A stretch of 64,000 nucleotides of DNA, taken from assembly GCF_038396675.1 (NCBI RefSeq), contig NC_088922.1, positions 5,281,501-5,345,500 of the forward strand, read 5' to 3'. Origin of the DNA: Hydra vulgaris (lineage: Eukaryota > Cnidaria > Hydrozoa > Anthoathecata > Hydridae). The position numbers and the translations under genes were made by a program. Position 1 is the first letter of the stretch; the number at the start of each line of letters is the position of its first letter. The notes below the pieces were generated by a model. That model was not told the DNA's origin, ran no database searches, and was given only the letters and a program-made list of their open reading frames with translations. Positions 32,125-43,204 of this stretch are shown here, piece by piece.

Positions 32125-33306
32125 ATATTTGTAGGATTTATCTGAAATGTTTGTAATTTTTTAAAAATCTTTACTGTTTATACACGATTTTATGAGTACA
32201 GCCTATTTTTTAATTAAAATTATTTGAAATTATTAATTGAAATATCTTTTTCTTGCTAGCTTTTGGATATATAGAAGTTTTTTTAACTTTTATCATAAAG
32301 ATTTTACTAAATTACTGTTCAATGGATTTTTATACAAAGAAGTTTTAGGAGGATGCAGTGTTTAATACATCTTTGAAAAAATATCTATTGATTTTTTGAT
32401 TTTGCTACGTTTTTCTTTTTGTTTCTTATTGATGATTGAGGCCAATACTATTAGAGTTGCACAAAAACGCGTTTTTTCCTTTGACGTTATTTTGGGTCAA
32501 AAAAATGCGGTTTTTTTTGTTTTATTTTGGTTTTTCAGCGTTTTTTTGGGTTTTTTTAGTGTTGTTTTGCCTTTTTTTTACAATTTTTTTAGCTTTTTTT
32601 GCATAAATTTAAATTGTTTTCCTTTATTCTGGTATATTTTTAGAATATGACCATTAAAAGCACAACTAGATGTTTAAACACCAATTTAAAATAAATTTTT
32701 AGTGACAAAGTTAAATTAGTTTTAAGTTAGTTATATATCTAGGCATACTGTATGGAAATGTTTATTTTTTGCTTTATTGAACTAACAACTGTGATGCTCT
32801 CATTATATATAGAAACTATTCTTATCCTATAAAAAAATTACCATTTTAATTTTGATAATTTAAATATATTAGTATATAATACCATGCAAGTTTAATATCA
32901 GTCTTCAAAGGCTCAAAAAAATTAGCAATTTATCGAGATTGTTTGAGCATTTGTATATTGTGTTGTAATTAAGTATTACATTGTTTGTTTGTTATATTTG
33001 TCAAAAAAAATTTATCGCTAGTAGGTCTTTATAAAAAAAAAGTTTGTTTAAAAATTTTTTTTAATAGATTTATATAAAATTTCTCTTCATTTGAGTAATA
33101 AGGTGACCTTTTTTAATATAAACATTTTTTAAACAATATTAGGGACCTGTTGAGTAGAAAATGAGCTTAAGCATGAACATGAATATGAATATTGGACAAT
33201 TAAACTTAAATTAGACTTGAATTATTTACAAAGATAACCACAGCGCAAAAAAAAATCTGAGTTCTGATTTTTTATATAAAGGGTAGGGGAGGGGGAGGGG
33301 AGTGTA

Positions 33307-33307
<1 letters not shown>
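32125..33307. other. AT-rich spacer, no gene
   Basis: Includes a strongly T-rich stretch at 32470-32600 and a G-rich run at 33285-33300 before the (TA)n tract. Frames within it are products of poly-T bias. Nothing recognisable. Confidence 0.55.

Positions 33308-33380
<73 letters not shown>
33308..33380. repeat. (TA)n tract
   Basis: Uninterrupted TA dinucleotide run of about 73 bp. The LINE fragment to its right begins immediately where the run ends. Confidence 0.97.
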
Positions 33381-33382
<2 letters not shown>

Positions 33383-33384
<2 letters not shown>

Positions 33385-34085
33385 TTTTAACAAAGTTTAG
33401 CATGTTGGTCTTCTTTATATGCTTGTTTCAAATTGTGTATCTAGGATTATCAAATCATTTCTTTTTAACCGCTTTATTAAAATCATCCTCGAAGGCCTAC
33501 TTATTTATTTCCAATAACTTCTGAAGTACAAGGTTCTATTCTTGGTCTTGTTTTGTTTCTTATCTACATTATTGATCTTCCCGACAACCCTACATCTAAA
33601 GTAGCTCTTTTTGCTGATAAATAAAGTTTTTACTCCTGTCTTGACAAAAAGTCTTCTCTCTTTGATCGCTTAGAACAGGCAGCCAATTTTGAATCTGATC
33701 TCACTGATCTGTAACAGATTGGAGCTCACATATTTTGGCTTATAATATTTAACTTTAACAAAACTCAGTTGATTATGTTTGCTACCTCTACAAATCTCTT
33801 ATTTATCTCTGTATGGAGTGCTGTTGTCATATTTAGGCTGGTTCTTATAATGATGCTTTTTTTGTTTTAAACAAGGTCCATAAACGCATTGTATACATAG
33901 TTGGAACCGCTCTATCTGCTAAGCTTGAGCCTCTTTTCCATTGTTGTAAAGTTGCATCTCTTTCTCTTTTCTACAATTTTTCTATCATGGTCGCTGCTCA
34001 AAAGAGTTATCATCTCTAGTTTCATCAACAAAAACTCATTCTCGCTTGACTTGTCATTAAGCTAAGTCTCATTCATTAATTGTTA
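33383..34085 (+). pseudogene. LINE RT fragment related to the 21.8-25.5 kb LINE
   Basis: The plus strand gives, across frames, AFNKV then HVGLL (compare AFDKVWHAGLL), EVQGSILGLVLFLIYIIDLP, TSKVALFAD with the second Asp lost to a stop, and FDRLEQAANFESDL. Later it reads LIYLCMECCCHIWAGSYNDA and VGTALSAKLEPLFH, matching the C-terminal region of the LINE on the minus strand at 22.0-22.3 kb. It is truncated at the 5' side exactly at the (TA)n tract and is full of stops and small deletions. Confidence 0.82.
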
Positions 34086-34622
34086 AGTCTAATTAAATAT
34101 AATAAATGTAAATAAACAATGCTTATTTTGTCAATATACACTAAAACCAATAAAAATAAAATTGAGGAAGATAAAATTACCTAAGAAGTTTTTATACAGG
34201 ATTGCTTCAACTGTGTTAACCTTTAAGCATAACAAAGTAAAAATAATTTCAGTAAATTTCAGTATTTTAAAATTATATTGTCGCCAACTGTATAATTATT
34301 TCTCTGTAATGTTTACAAATTTTGAATTTATATTCCAGAGTTTTAAATAGTAATTTTATCTTCAGAAAATGTAATGTGTAAACTACAAAACATGAGAAGA
34401 TTGGGAAGGAATTTTGGGTAGGGAAGGGATGGGGGAAGGGTTATGGATTGAAATATTTTCGAAATATTGTTGTATTTTGTACCGCTTGTTGAAGTATTTT
34501 TGTATTTTGTACCGCATTTAGGTCTTCTAAAAAAAAAAAAGGTCCTCAATTTCTAATTTATTTTAGGACTTTTCAGACTCTGGTAGGAAGGTGGGGGGAT
34601 GCATACCTCCATCCTCCTGATA

Positions 34623-34626
<4 letters not shown>
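34086..34626. other. Spacer, no gene
   Basis: AT-rich with a purine-rich G-run section near 34400-34440. No similarity recognised. Confidence 0.5.

Positions 34627-34718
<92 letters not shown>
34627..34718. repeat. (TA)n tract
   Basis: Uninterrupted TA run of about 92 bp, again directly followed by the 5' side of a plus-strand LINE fragment. Confidence 0.97.
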
Positions 34719-34721
<3 letters not shown>

Positions 34722-34739
34722 GCTCGTAGGAACAAGAAT

Positions 34740-35860
34740 TATATTATATATATCTCTCACTTAAATCAGATCATATTCCAGATAAATTTAAAATTGCAAA
34801 AATAACACCGATTTTCAAATCTGGTGATGAGACTAATGTTTCAAATTACAGACCAATTTCAGTCTTGCCCTGCTTTTCAAAACTAATTGAACGCATTATA
34901 TATAACAGACTTTATAAACATTTAACTGAAAATAAGATTTTATACTTTAATCAATACGGTTTAAAAAAAAAAACATTCCACTGACCATGCAATAATTGAA
35001 TTGGTTAAGCATATTTCAAATGTGTTTAATAGTGATTGCTATACAATAGGGGTTTTTATTAATTTATCTAAAGCCTTCAACACTGTAAATTATAAAATAC
35101 TTTTGAAAAAACTAGGAAATTGCGGTATCGAAAATCAAAGTTTACTTTAGTTTAAATCATACCTAACTAACAGTTAGAATCAAAAGACTCGAAAAATAAC
35201 TTAAAAACTTGTGGGGTACTCCAAGGTTCTATTTTAAGATCTCTATCATTTTTACTTTATGTAAATGACTTTAGCATCAAAAATACTCAATACTATTTTA
35301 TTTGCAGATGACACTAATTTATTTTATTCTCACAAAAAAAGGAAATTGTCTACAAACTTTCTGGAAGTGCTTTTAGATAAAAATGGAAATTTCATATTAA
35401 ATATATTGAAGGTAAAATCTCAAAAAATATTTCCATTTAATATCGAACAAAACCCTTTCTTAGTAATGAGTCATTAAAAAGTCATTAATTACTATTTATG
35501 TTTAAAACAAAATGCGGGTTATCTCCAGGAACATTTCAATCCTATTTGAATGAAATCTCTCATAAATATCCTACCAAATTTTCAGAGAATAACTTTGTCG
35601 TTCCAATAATAAATCTTAAATTAAGTTTGTGCCAAATTCAATATCGGGGACCTTCGTTTGGAAAAATTTTTATCCAATTTTCAATGGAAAACAAAACTTC
35701 GTTTTAAATTGCACTTTGGAATGTCTTAAAGAGAATTTAATACAGTATTTGCTAAACATGGACTTTGATATATTAGATTTCAAATATCTTTTTTGACAAT
35801 TTAAAAAGGTTTGAATTAAATTACTTAAAATAATCAGTTAAACTTTTGCATTTTCTTTAG
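34740..35860 (+). pseudogene. Jockey/CR1-like LINE RT and C-terminus
   Basis: Truncated at the 5' side near the (TA)n tract. Across frames the plus strand reads DKFKIAKITPIFKSGDETNV, NYRPISVLPCFSKLIERIIY, YNRLYKHLTENKILYFNQYG, VFINLSKAFNTVNYKILLKK, a degraded GVLQGSIL, and CRxH/FADDTN-type sequence near 35305 (ADDTNLFYS in the frame at 35265). The frame 35498-35707 gives the C-terminal tail with NEISHKYPTKFSENNFVVPI and YRGPSFG. Multiple frameshifts. Two hairpins follow it. Confidence 0.82.
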
Positions 35861-35864
35861 CTTT

Positions 35865-35929
35865 TGTTACTAATGGTTTACAAACTATTAGTAACAAACG
35901 ATATACATAAAAGCAAATCTGCTTTTATG
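35865..35929 (+). repeat. Two adjacent hairpins after LINE C-terminus
   Basis: TGTTACTAATGGTTT pairs with AAACTATTAGTAACA (15 bp, one G-T pair, 2-nt loop) at 35865-35896. CATAAAAGCA pairs with TGCTTTTATG (10 bp, 4-nt loop) at 35906-35929. They lie in the 3' UTR position of the LINE fragment. Confidence 0.7.
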
Positions 35930-36238
35930 TTTATGTTTTAGTTGATATTTATTAATCAACCCGAATTCTTATTTTTATTGCATTACTTTTAATAAGGCAT
36001 AACTCTTGTTTATATGTTATGCATTTTTATACAAAATGATTTTTTGTGGATTGATAATTTTTATGATTTTCTCTTGTTTACACTTTTTTATTTTTTATGT
36101 TATTTTGCTGAATATTGTTAGCAAAAATTTTATTGCTAAAATTGTATGCATTAATACTGTTTTATTTATCATTTATTACGTATGTAAATTTTAAACACGT
36201 TAGAGCACTAATGTAACTAATGCACTAATGTGTGTATA

Positions 36239-36301
36239 CATATATATATATGTGTGTATACATATATATATTTGTGTGTATACATATATATATATGTGTG
36301 T

Positions 36302-36385
<84 letters not shown>

Positions 36386-36464
36386 GTATATACACGTATG
36401 AGTATATATGCATGCACATATATACATATATATATATATATATATACATATATACATATATATG

Positions 36465-36544
<80 letters not shown>
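36239..36544. repeat. (TA)n / TATG / (GA)n microsatellite
   Basis: About 255 bp of TA dinucleotides with TATGTGTGTATACA interruptions, continuing without a break into (GA)n at 36496-36544. All frames crossing it are repeat translations. Confidence 0.97.
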
Positions 36545-36548
<4 letters not shown>

Positions 36549-36800
36549 ATAGCTGTAGGTGAATAAAAACTTTAGAAAAGTTTTTATTCACGTTTGTATT
36601 AGCATCTTCTTTGGTATTGAGTTCTACTTCTATTCGCATTTTCCAAATATTTGTGCAAAATATTTTTTCTAACATCTTCTTCTTTTGTCGTTTTTAAAAC
36701 TTATCTCAAATTAAATGGAAAACTAAAACAATATTTTGAGATTGTTACATGCTGCCAACAAAATAAAAGCATAATTAAAAATATATTATTATAGCCACTT

Positions 36801-36837
<37 letters not shown>

Positions 36838-38430
36838 TTTACTCTTTCACACTTATTTCGTGTACACGTTTTAATTATTTTTCTTTTCTTTTTCTTTTGT
36901 TTCTAACTTTGTTTTGTTTATTTTTCATTATTTTTTTCATTTTTATTTATTGGGAATTGTTATTTATTATAGTTATATTTATATTATTTATAAATACTAT
37001 TATTATTTTTAATATTATTGCCTATATTGCTGTTCGTATTATTGTTTGTTTCCTTATTTCACTTCATTCGATCAATCATTTCATTTTAGAAATTGTACTA
37101 CTTAATGAGTATAATTAATGTGAAAATTAATATAAACCATCACTATCTTCAATGTAATCATTGTCTAAACCTTTTTCATAAAAGGTGTTGTCGCTCAGTG
37201 GGAAATGCTTCAAAACTGGACATCTCACAAAAATGAAAAAAATCGTTATGAAACACTTTTTGGTGGTAATGTATAAAAAAGTCTCTGGTCCATTTTATCC
37301 ACGTGTTTTTTTTTAAAGTAGGACTGACCTTTAACCATGTAGTGCCCATAATCTAGCTCAATTCTTTTGTTCAATTTTTTAGCTTAACTTTTTTTAGAAA
37401 ATAACTCGCTTGAGCGAGTTTTTAGCACTACTTTGTTTCTATAGCGTTAATGCTGAAGTTTGTTTAAAGTTCCAAATTATTTTTCAGGGATTTTTTAATT
37501 TTAGGTTAGCCGCTATCATTTGGTAATGAAAAAAATAATGTTATAGTGCTGAAAATATACATTATTAGGTCTTCAAAAAAAATTTGAACTATTTTATTAT
37601 TATTTATTTCTTCTTAAAAAAATGCGCTCTTTGTTTATGTCTTCACTTAGATACAGTTTCAAATTATTTTTTAATAAATCGATGATGATTTCAGATTGTA
37701 AAACGATTTTTTTTTTTTTGTTGCACTTACTGAGCTCTTTTGTGTGAATTAGTGGAAATGTGTCAATTATATCAGTAGAAACCAGGTAACGAAGTCATGA
37801 ACATTTAAACTAATACTTCATTTTTTTGGTAGCGGGTCGTTAGAGAGATGGGTTTAAATGATAAGTTTAAATGCGAAAGGATTTTTCCTCTGTTCTTTTT
37901 TTTATTTATAATATAACTTGGTTTTTACCTTTGTTTACAAAAAGTTGCATTTAAATAACTTTTCATTAATAAATAAATTTTTTATCAACAGATTTATATT
38001 ATTGATTTTACCACTGTAAGTAAAAAATATATAAAATATATAGTATACTCTAAAATATATAAAAAATTCGTTTTTATTAAAACTTTTTTCTAAGAGTTAA
38101 AGTTTGATAATAGAAACCAGTATTTTTTTCGTTTTAACTTTTTAAGCCTCAACGACCCTAAAGCTTTTTTTATTGTAAGATTTGCTTTGAGCAAATTAAG
38201 AGAATAAAACATATCGAGTTTTCGAGTTTTTTTGAGTGACTTTTTAAATTAAATTCGAATTACTGTAATCTATTTTAGTGAATCGATTAAAATACGTTTT
38301 AATATTATTTATTCATGCAAGCTTTTGGTTTTTTTCTTTTTTTATATTTATATTTTATATCATCTGCCGGTTCTTAAAAAAACTTTACTCAAAATTACTC
38401 GAAAATACATTAACGTGCACCGTGCGTCCT
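36545..38430. other. AT-rich spacer, no gene
   Basis: Contains a short (TA)n at 36815-36838, poly-T runs and the small palindrome ACTCGCTTGAGCGAGT near 37405. A 73-codon hydrophobic frame at 36897-37118 follows from T-rich sequence and has no motif. No gene supported. Confidence 0.5.
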
Positions 38431-38436
38431 CTGAAT

Positions 38437-38515
38437 GGTATTGAATTTAGGATATGGATAGTATTGAATTTAGGATATGGATATGGAATGGTATTGAATT
38501 TAAGATATAGAGGAG
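38437..38515. repeat. Three tandem units GGTATTGAATTTAGGATATGG
   Basis: GTATTGAATTTAGGATATGG occurs twice and GTATTGAATTTAAGATATAG once, in steps of about 24 and 29 bp, just upstream of the next LINE. Confidence 0.75.
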
Positions 38516-38770
38516 TTTAGGACAACATAAGACGGAAGCAGGGGGTGCACGGATCTTTTAAAGGATCTTTTTTTATTTTCTTATTTATTAAGATATTTAT
38601 TGTAGATATGAAGGACTTCTTTTTAGAAATTAACGATTTTGCTCCTCCACTTCGAAACCCGTGTCGCCAGCCATGTAAAAAGCTGCGTCTGCAAACAATA
38701 AATGATAAATTGATTTACATTAAAGAACTCTAAAACAATATTTCACCTTTTCCAAACACCATAAAATCTA

Positions 38771-39060
38771 ATCTTTATAATGAGCTTAATAACTTTATTT
38801 CCCATCAACTTAATAACAACAATAACAATGACGTAAACCAAGAAGAAAATTTTATAATTAAAAAATTTTATAATGATATTTTTGAAAATGGAACGATACC
38901 GTTTATAAACAAACCTACTAGAATTACATCATCATCAGCCTCATTAGACAATATAATTACTACAGATATTTTTCACTTATCTATAAAAAAGGCATAATTA
39001 AAAGTGACGTCTCAGATCACTTTCCAATTTTTTTTTTTTCTATTAACGTAAACAACATAA
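38771..39060 (+). pseudogene. LINE endonuclease C-terminal part
   Basis: The frame reads NFIIKKFYNDIFENGTIPFI and NKPTRITSSSASLDNIITTD, then after a one-base shift in an A-run GIIKSDVSDHFPIF, which contains the catalytic SDH motif of APE-type nucleases. The GDFN and SETW parts are missing upstream. Confidence 0.83.
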
Positions 39061-39114
39061 AACTGCTCCGTCAAAATAAACTTCTCATTATATATTTTTT
39101 ACAGAAACAAATTG

Positions 39115-39167
39115 TATAGCATTCAAGGAACGTTCCTTGAATGCTATATAATTGTTCGAACAATTAT
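39115..39167. repeat. Two perfect loopless palindromes inside LINE
   Basis: TATAGCATTCAAGGAAC at 39115-39131 is followed at once by its exact reverse complement (34 bp in total), and ATAATTGTTCGAACAATTAT at 39148-39167 is a second perfect palindrome sharing one base with the first. Both lie inside LINE coding sequence (FKE ... EQLSLLHWNHIND), and the intervening residues look like inserted fold-back copies of neighbouring sequence. Confidence 0.9.
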
Positions 39168-39339
39168 CTTTACTTCATTGGAATCACATTAATGATTCTA
39201 AATAATAAAATTTCAATAAAATATCGTAATAAAACGCATAATTCGCTAATAAAATTGATAAGCAACCAACAAAAGTAGAAATAAAACAAAAACAGATTTA
39301 TGAGAAATTATTCAAAGTATCATTAACCAAAAACGTTTC

Positions 39340-39925
39340 TTATATTTTAAAAATTTCTTTTTTTGTTAAAAACTTGAATGAACTTAACGAATTTACCGTA
39401 CCTTTGAATCCTTTTCGAAAAGTATTCCATACTTTTGGACCTCGATATAGAATGCTGTACTCTGAGTATTTGTTTATTATCCGAGGCAGTTTATATGTGT
39501 TGGACATATTCGCTCTAAGATTATAGCTATCATTTTTATTTATTTTAAACTTGTTATTAAAGCTTATAGGAGAGATATTGTGATTATAACGATACATGAA
39601 AATTAAATGCTGGTAGATATTTATTTCAAACACATTCATCATTTTCATATCTTTCATTAAGGGCTTAGCGTGTTCACGCCTATTTTTTGAGTAAATGATT
39701 CTGCAGGCATGTTTTTGAAGACTATAAATTTTTTTAATCTTTGCCGCTTGAGTACTTGCCCATGAAATGTTTGCATAGCTGATGAGGCTATGAATTAGCC
39801 CAAAGTAGATTAATTTAAGACTATTTTTATTGACGTAGGAGCGAACTCGATACATCAAACCTATTATTTTGGTGATTTTTGACTGGATATATATTATATG
39901 TGGAAGCCAGGATAATTTTTCATCA
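39340..39925 (-). pseudogene. LINE ORF2 C-terminal part, antisense insertion
   Basis: An open 172-residue frame preceded by in-frame VDEKLSWLPHIIYIQSKITK. It reads LIYFGLIHSLISYANISWAS, QKHACRIIYSKNRREHAKPL, INIYQHLIFMYRYNHNISPI and YRGPKVWNTFRKGFKG, the post-RT C-terminal domain of this LINE group, and ends FLTKKEIFKI with a stop at 39340. It is truncated at the 5' side at about 39925 and sits within a LINE of the opposite strand. Long open frame without lesions suggests a comparatively recent insertion. Confidence 0.85.
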
Positions 39926-39983
39926 ACACGCTAATCAAGACGCTAACTTAGTTTAACACGCTAATCAAGACGCTAACTTAGTC
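39925..39983. repeat. 30-bp direct duplication at LINE junction
   Basis: AACACGCTAATCAAGACGCT followed by AACTTAGT occurs twice in direct succession with a 30-bp period, precisely at the 5' junction of the antisense LINE piece. The second copy reads as LINE protein (NQDANLV). Confidence 0.88.
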
Positions 39984-41160
39984 TATAATTCGTTTTTAAA
40001 AACATTTTTTGAAGTATATGCTATTAATTTTCCAAAATATAAAATATTAAAAAAAAAAGGAAGATATAACGTCGCCATGGATAACAAAAGATTTCAAAAA
40101 TGTTCTAAAATCAAGCAAATATTGTATATCAAATACTTAAAAACAAAATCATTCGAAAATAAAACATTTTATAAGACTTATGTTAAAAAAGTCCAAAGGA
40201 GAATGTTACAAAAGATTTATTACATAAATTTACTAGAAAAACATAAACAAAATTCAAAACACACAGAGAACTTTTAAGATAGCTGATAAAACGAACACAT
40301 TTTTTATTTCAGTTGGAAAAAATTTTGGTTAAAAATATTCGAACCAAAACAAAAAAAATTAATAATTTTAGTTTTCCTTTAGAGTCTTGTTTAAATTCAT
40401 TTGAATTATCTTTCGATGAGTTTGATAAAGCATTTAAAATAAAGTCAAATAAAGCAATAGGTCATGATGATATTAACGGAAACGTGGTTATTAACACATA
40501 TGAAACCATAAAAAATGTTCGAAATAAAGTATTTAAATGTTCAATTGATCAAGGAATATTTCCTGATCAGTTAAAAATAGCGAAAGTTACACCAATATTT
40601 AAAGGAGGAGAGTTGTTGAACGTCAGTAATTATCATTTCTATTCTCTCTGTTTTTTCTAAAATTTTAGAGAGAATTCTTTATAACAAAATTTTCCAACAT
40701 CTGTCTCAAAATAATATCTTATATAAAAATCAATATGGGTTTAAGAAAAATAACTCTACTGAGCACGCTATACTAAAAATAACTCAATATATTACAAATT
40801 TATTTCAAAGTCCAAATTTACTTTAAGCATCTTTGTTGACTAATCAAAAGCATTTGATATGATTGACCATAAAATCCTTTTCAAAAAACTAAAATATAAT
40901 GGAATCATAGGAAATTTTTTAAGCTAATAAAAAGTTATTTACGCAATAGAAAACAATTTGTTCATTTCGACCAAACATTGTGATTTCAATTATTAGAAAT
41001 AATTTGTTTGTTTGATGACTGTTACGTTTGCTGATGACACAATTTTTTTTTTATCTCATAGCGACATAGCAACACCATTTTCTTGTATGAACAATGAACT
41101 AATGAAAGTTTCTCAATGGTTTAAATCAAACAAACTTTCTCGGAATATTGAAAAAGACAA
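39960..41160 (+). pseudogene. LINE linker and reverse transcriptase
   Basis: Linker frame 40077-40277: KCSKIKQILYIKYLKTKSFE and NKTFYKTYVKKVQ. RT frame 40313-40660: SFELSFDEFDKAFKIKSNKA, HDDINGNVVINTYE and LKIAKVTPIFKGGELLNVSN. Then across frames NNILYKNQYGFKKNNSTEHA, a degraded SKAFDMIDHKILFKKLKYNG, and FADDTIFFLSHSDIATPFSC near 41027-41090 with the catalytic pair retained. The GxPQG block is missing through deletion. Confidence 0.82.
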
Positions 41161-41209
41161 AATAATCTCTTTTTCATTCTAACTCTAAAAAACGTCTACT
41201 TCCAATCGA

Positions 41210-41645
41210 GCTTCTTCCTCTTTTTATTGATGCCGTTCGTCGCCAACAGAAACATGCTCCACGTCTTATTAATTTTAAAGACCATTTTTCACATGCTAAG
41301 CCTCTTTTTATTGAAATGAATATTTTAAATATATTTCAACTAAATATTTTTAATGTACTGTGTTTTATGTTTAATTGTAAAACTCGTACAGCTACGGTTT
41401 CTTTTCGCAATTTATATTCCTTAAAAGAAAAAAATAAATATAATTTACGAAATGATAATTTCCTTCTTCAATCAGTTTTCAGAACCAATTTAGGCAAGTT
41501 TTGTATTTCTTTTCGAGGGGCGTTTCTATGAAACATTATAGTTTTGAAACGTTTTGATTTTTCTCAAGACTGGAACTTTTTCGCATTTAAAAGGAAATTA
41601 AAAAATATCGTTCTCTCTATTGAAAACATACTTATATATTTTTAA
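41210..41645 (+). pseudogene. LINE ORF2 C-terminal part
   Basis: Reads RRQKHAPRLINFKDHFSHAK and PLFIEMNILNIFQLNIFNVL, then the open frame 41316-41531 with YSLKEKNKYNLRNDNFLLQS and ISFRGAF. It joins the RT piece after a deletion of several tens of residues. A shifted frame reaches FKRKLKNIVLSIENI at the end. Confidence 0.8.
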
Positions 41646-41921
41646 ATTTAATTATTTTGATTTTTTTATAATGTTTTTACGAATTACTATATAAAAAATA
41701 TTTATTTGACTATGTACTTGTATATTTCAATTTTGTTTTCTTAATTTTATTTATGTGTATCATGCTAATTTAATTTATACATTTTATACCTATAAAGTCT
41801 TGTATTTTAAGTATTTATATAAAACGTTAATTTTTACTTCTTACTTTCGTTTCATAAACTTTATTTGACGCCCTTATTTATTTTATACACATTGCAAAAT
41901 TGTTTTAAACACGTAGCGGTT

Positions 41922-41953
41922 CTTGATGATAAGATCGTATGATCTTCTGCAAG
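41922..41953 (+). repeat. LINE 3' UTR stem-loop
   Basis: Outer stem CTTG/CAAG and inner stem AAGATC/GATCTT around loop GTAT, within GGTTCTTGATGATAAGATCG. The same frame of conserved bases with a different inner stem occurs at 50214-50246. Confidence 0.8.
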
Positions 41954-42094
41954 TCTCCGCGTTCTTATATTATATGTAACAAAATTTGGAATTTTTTATT
42001 TACATGCATTCTTCTTTCATGTATTTTATTGTAATAGTTATTATGAATAAATAAAAAAAAAAAAAAAAAAAAAGGAAACCTCATAAATTGTAAA

Positions 42095-43095
42095 TATATG
42101 GCATAGAATGGTTCAATTTCTCTTTTTCATTTAAATATTGCTTCTTTTATTAAAAATTTTGACGAATTAAGCTCACTATTATCTCTTACTAATCAGGATT
42201 TCAGTAATATTGGTATAACTGAAACTAAACTAAAAAATGACATCCTACCAACATCCGATTAAATCTTACTGGTTATGTTTATGAGCACACTCAACGAATC
42301 ACTCAAAAACTTTAATTGATAATATTATTTCTAATGCAACTTCTACAAATATTTTTTCCGGTAATTTTACTTCTACGATATCAGATTATTTACCCTAGTT
42401 TTTAATATATCCATCTTATTGAATCAAAATTATTCCTCATAAAAGCTGCATTTTTTGTCGGAATTAAAAAAAACAAATTGCGAAAATTATGAAGTGATTT
42501 CTCAAAAACCAGCTGGACGTCAACGTCAACACCAACGAAGGTAAAACTAATAAGTGATTTGAAGAGTTTTTCACAAGTTTTGATTCTCTTTTAGATAAAC
42601 ATGCACTATTAAAAAGTCAGCAATCGCTGCTTGTCTAGGGGTCGCCAACCTTGGATAAAACGAGGAATCTTGACTTCAATTAAAGTTCGGAATAAAAATT
42701 TTAACAAATTTCTTAAAGCAAAGAATCCTAATAACAAATTCAGTCTAGAAAAATTTTATAAAACATATAGAAACTTACTTGTTACTCTCACCCGTCGCAA
42801 TAAAAAAAACCATTACTCTAAGTTCTTCTATGCCAAAAATTTGAAATAAAAGTTTTAATATATATATGAGTTTAACACTTTTAATATTCTTTGTTTTATT
42901 TTTAAATGTAAAATTAATTTGTACACGGTTTCTTTTTATGATTTGTATGTGTCAAAAAATAAAAACTAATACATTTTACGCAATGATAGTTTTATTTTCA
43001 AACAAAGTTTGATAAATTTTGCTTTGATTTTTTGCGGACCAGTTATATAAAACAAATTGGTTTTAAAAGGTTTTTTTTGAGATTTCATTCAACAA
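42095..43095 (+). pseudogene. Internally deleted LINE remnant
   Basis: Starts with SLFHLNIASFIKNFDELSSL and SNIGITETKLKND, the N-terminus of an APE-type endonuclease (ITETKL with catalytic Glu), jumps to KTLIDNIISNATSTNIFSGN (endonuclease end), then the linker frame 42631-42849 with RQPWIKRGILTSIKVRNKNF and LTRRNKKNHYSKFF. The RT is absent; the last 200 bases match the ORF2 C-terminal tail (YTVSFYDLYVSKNKN). It follows directly the poly(A) tail of the preceding LINE. Confidence 0.75.
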
Positions 43096-43204
43096 TACAA
43101 ATACGATCAGGGCTGCCCAGAGGAGGGCCACTGGGTACGTTTTACTTAGGCGCACGAACAAAGGGGTTTATTTTTATAAAAAAATACAATTGATAAATAA
43201 CTGT

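Larger units (their letters stand above)
38771..42073 (+). mobile_element. Jockey/CR1-like LINE interrupted by an antisense LINE
   Basis: Plus-strand LINE in ordered pieces: endonuclease C-terminus (38771-39060), linker (39960-40280), RT (40313-41160), C-terminus (41210-41645), 3' hairpin (41922-41953) and poly(A) at 42053-42073. Between 39200 and 39925 the order is broken by a minus-strand piece of a related LINE. The protein reads NETN-like sequence into HWNHINDSK before the break and NQDANLVYNSFLKTFFEVYA after it, adjacent segments in this LINE group, so a single original copy is a good explanation. Confidence 0.78.

Noticed and set aside
30320-32450. Hammerhead ribozyme near the Penelope-like element
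   Set aside because: I looked for the CTGANGA and GAAA core on both strands and saw no acceptable arrangement.
32396-32650. 84-codon plus-strand frame rich in Phe
   Set aside because: Produced by a T-rich stretch; no motif, no homologous context, no plausible start region.
34553-34805. Reading frames of repeated I-Y residues on both strands across (TA)n tracts (also 36200-36675, 51371-51703, 55415-55654, 63680-63972)
   Set aside because: They are translations of dinucleotide repeats; the protein content comes entirely from TA or GA runs.
37400-37425. ACTCGCTTGAGCGAGT hairpin followed by T-run, terminator-like
   Set aside because: The sequence is eukaryotic with no operon context; rho-independent termination does not apply.
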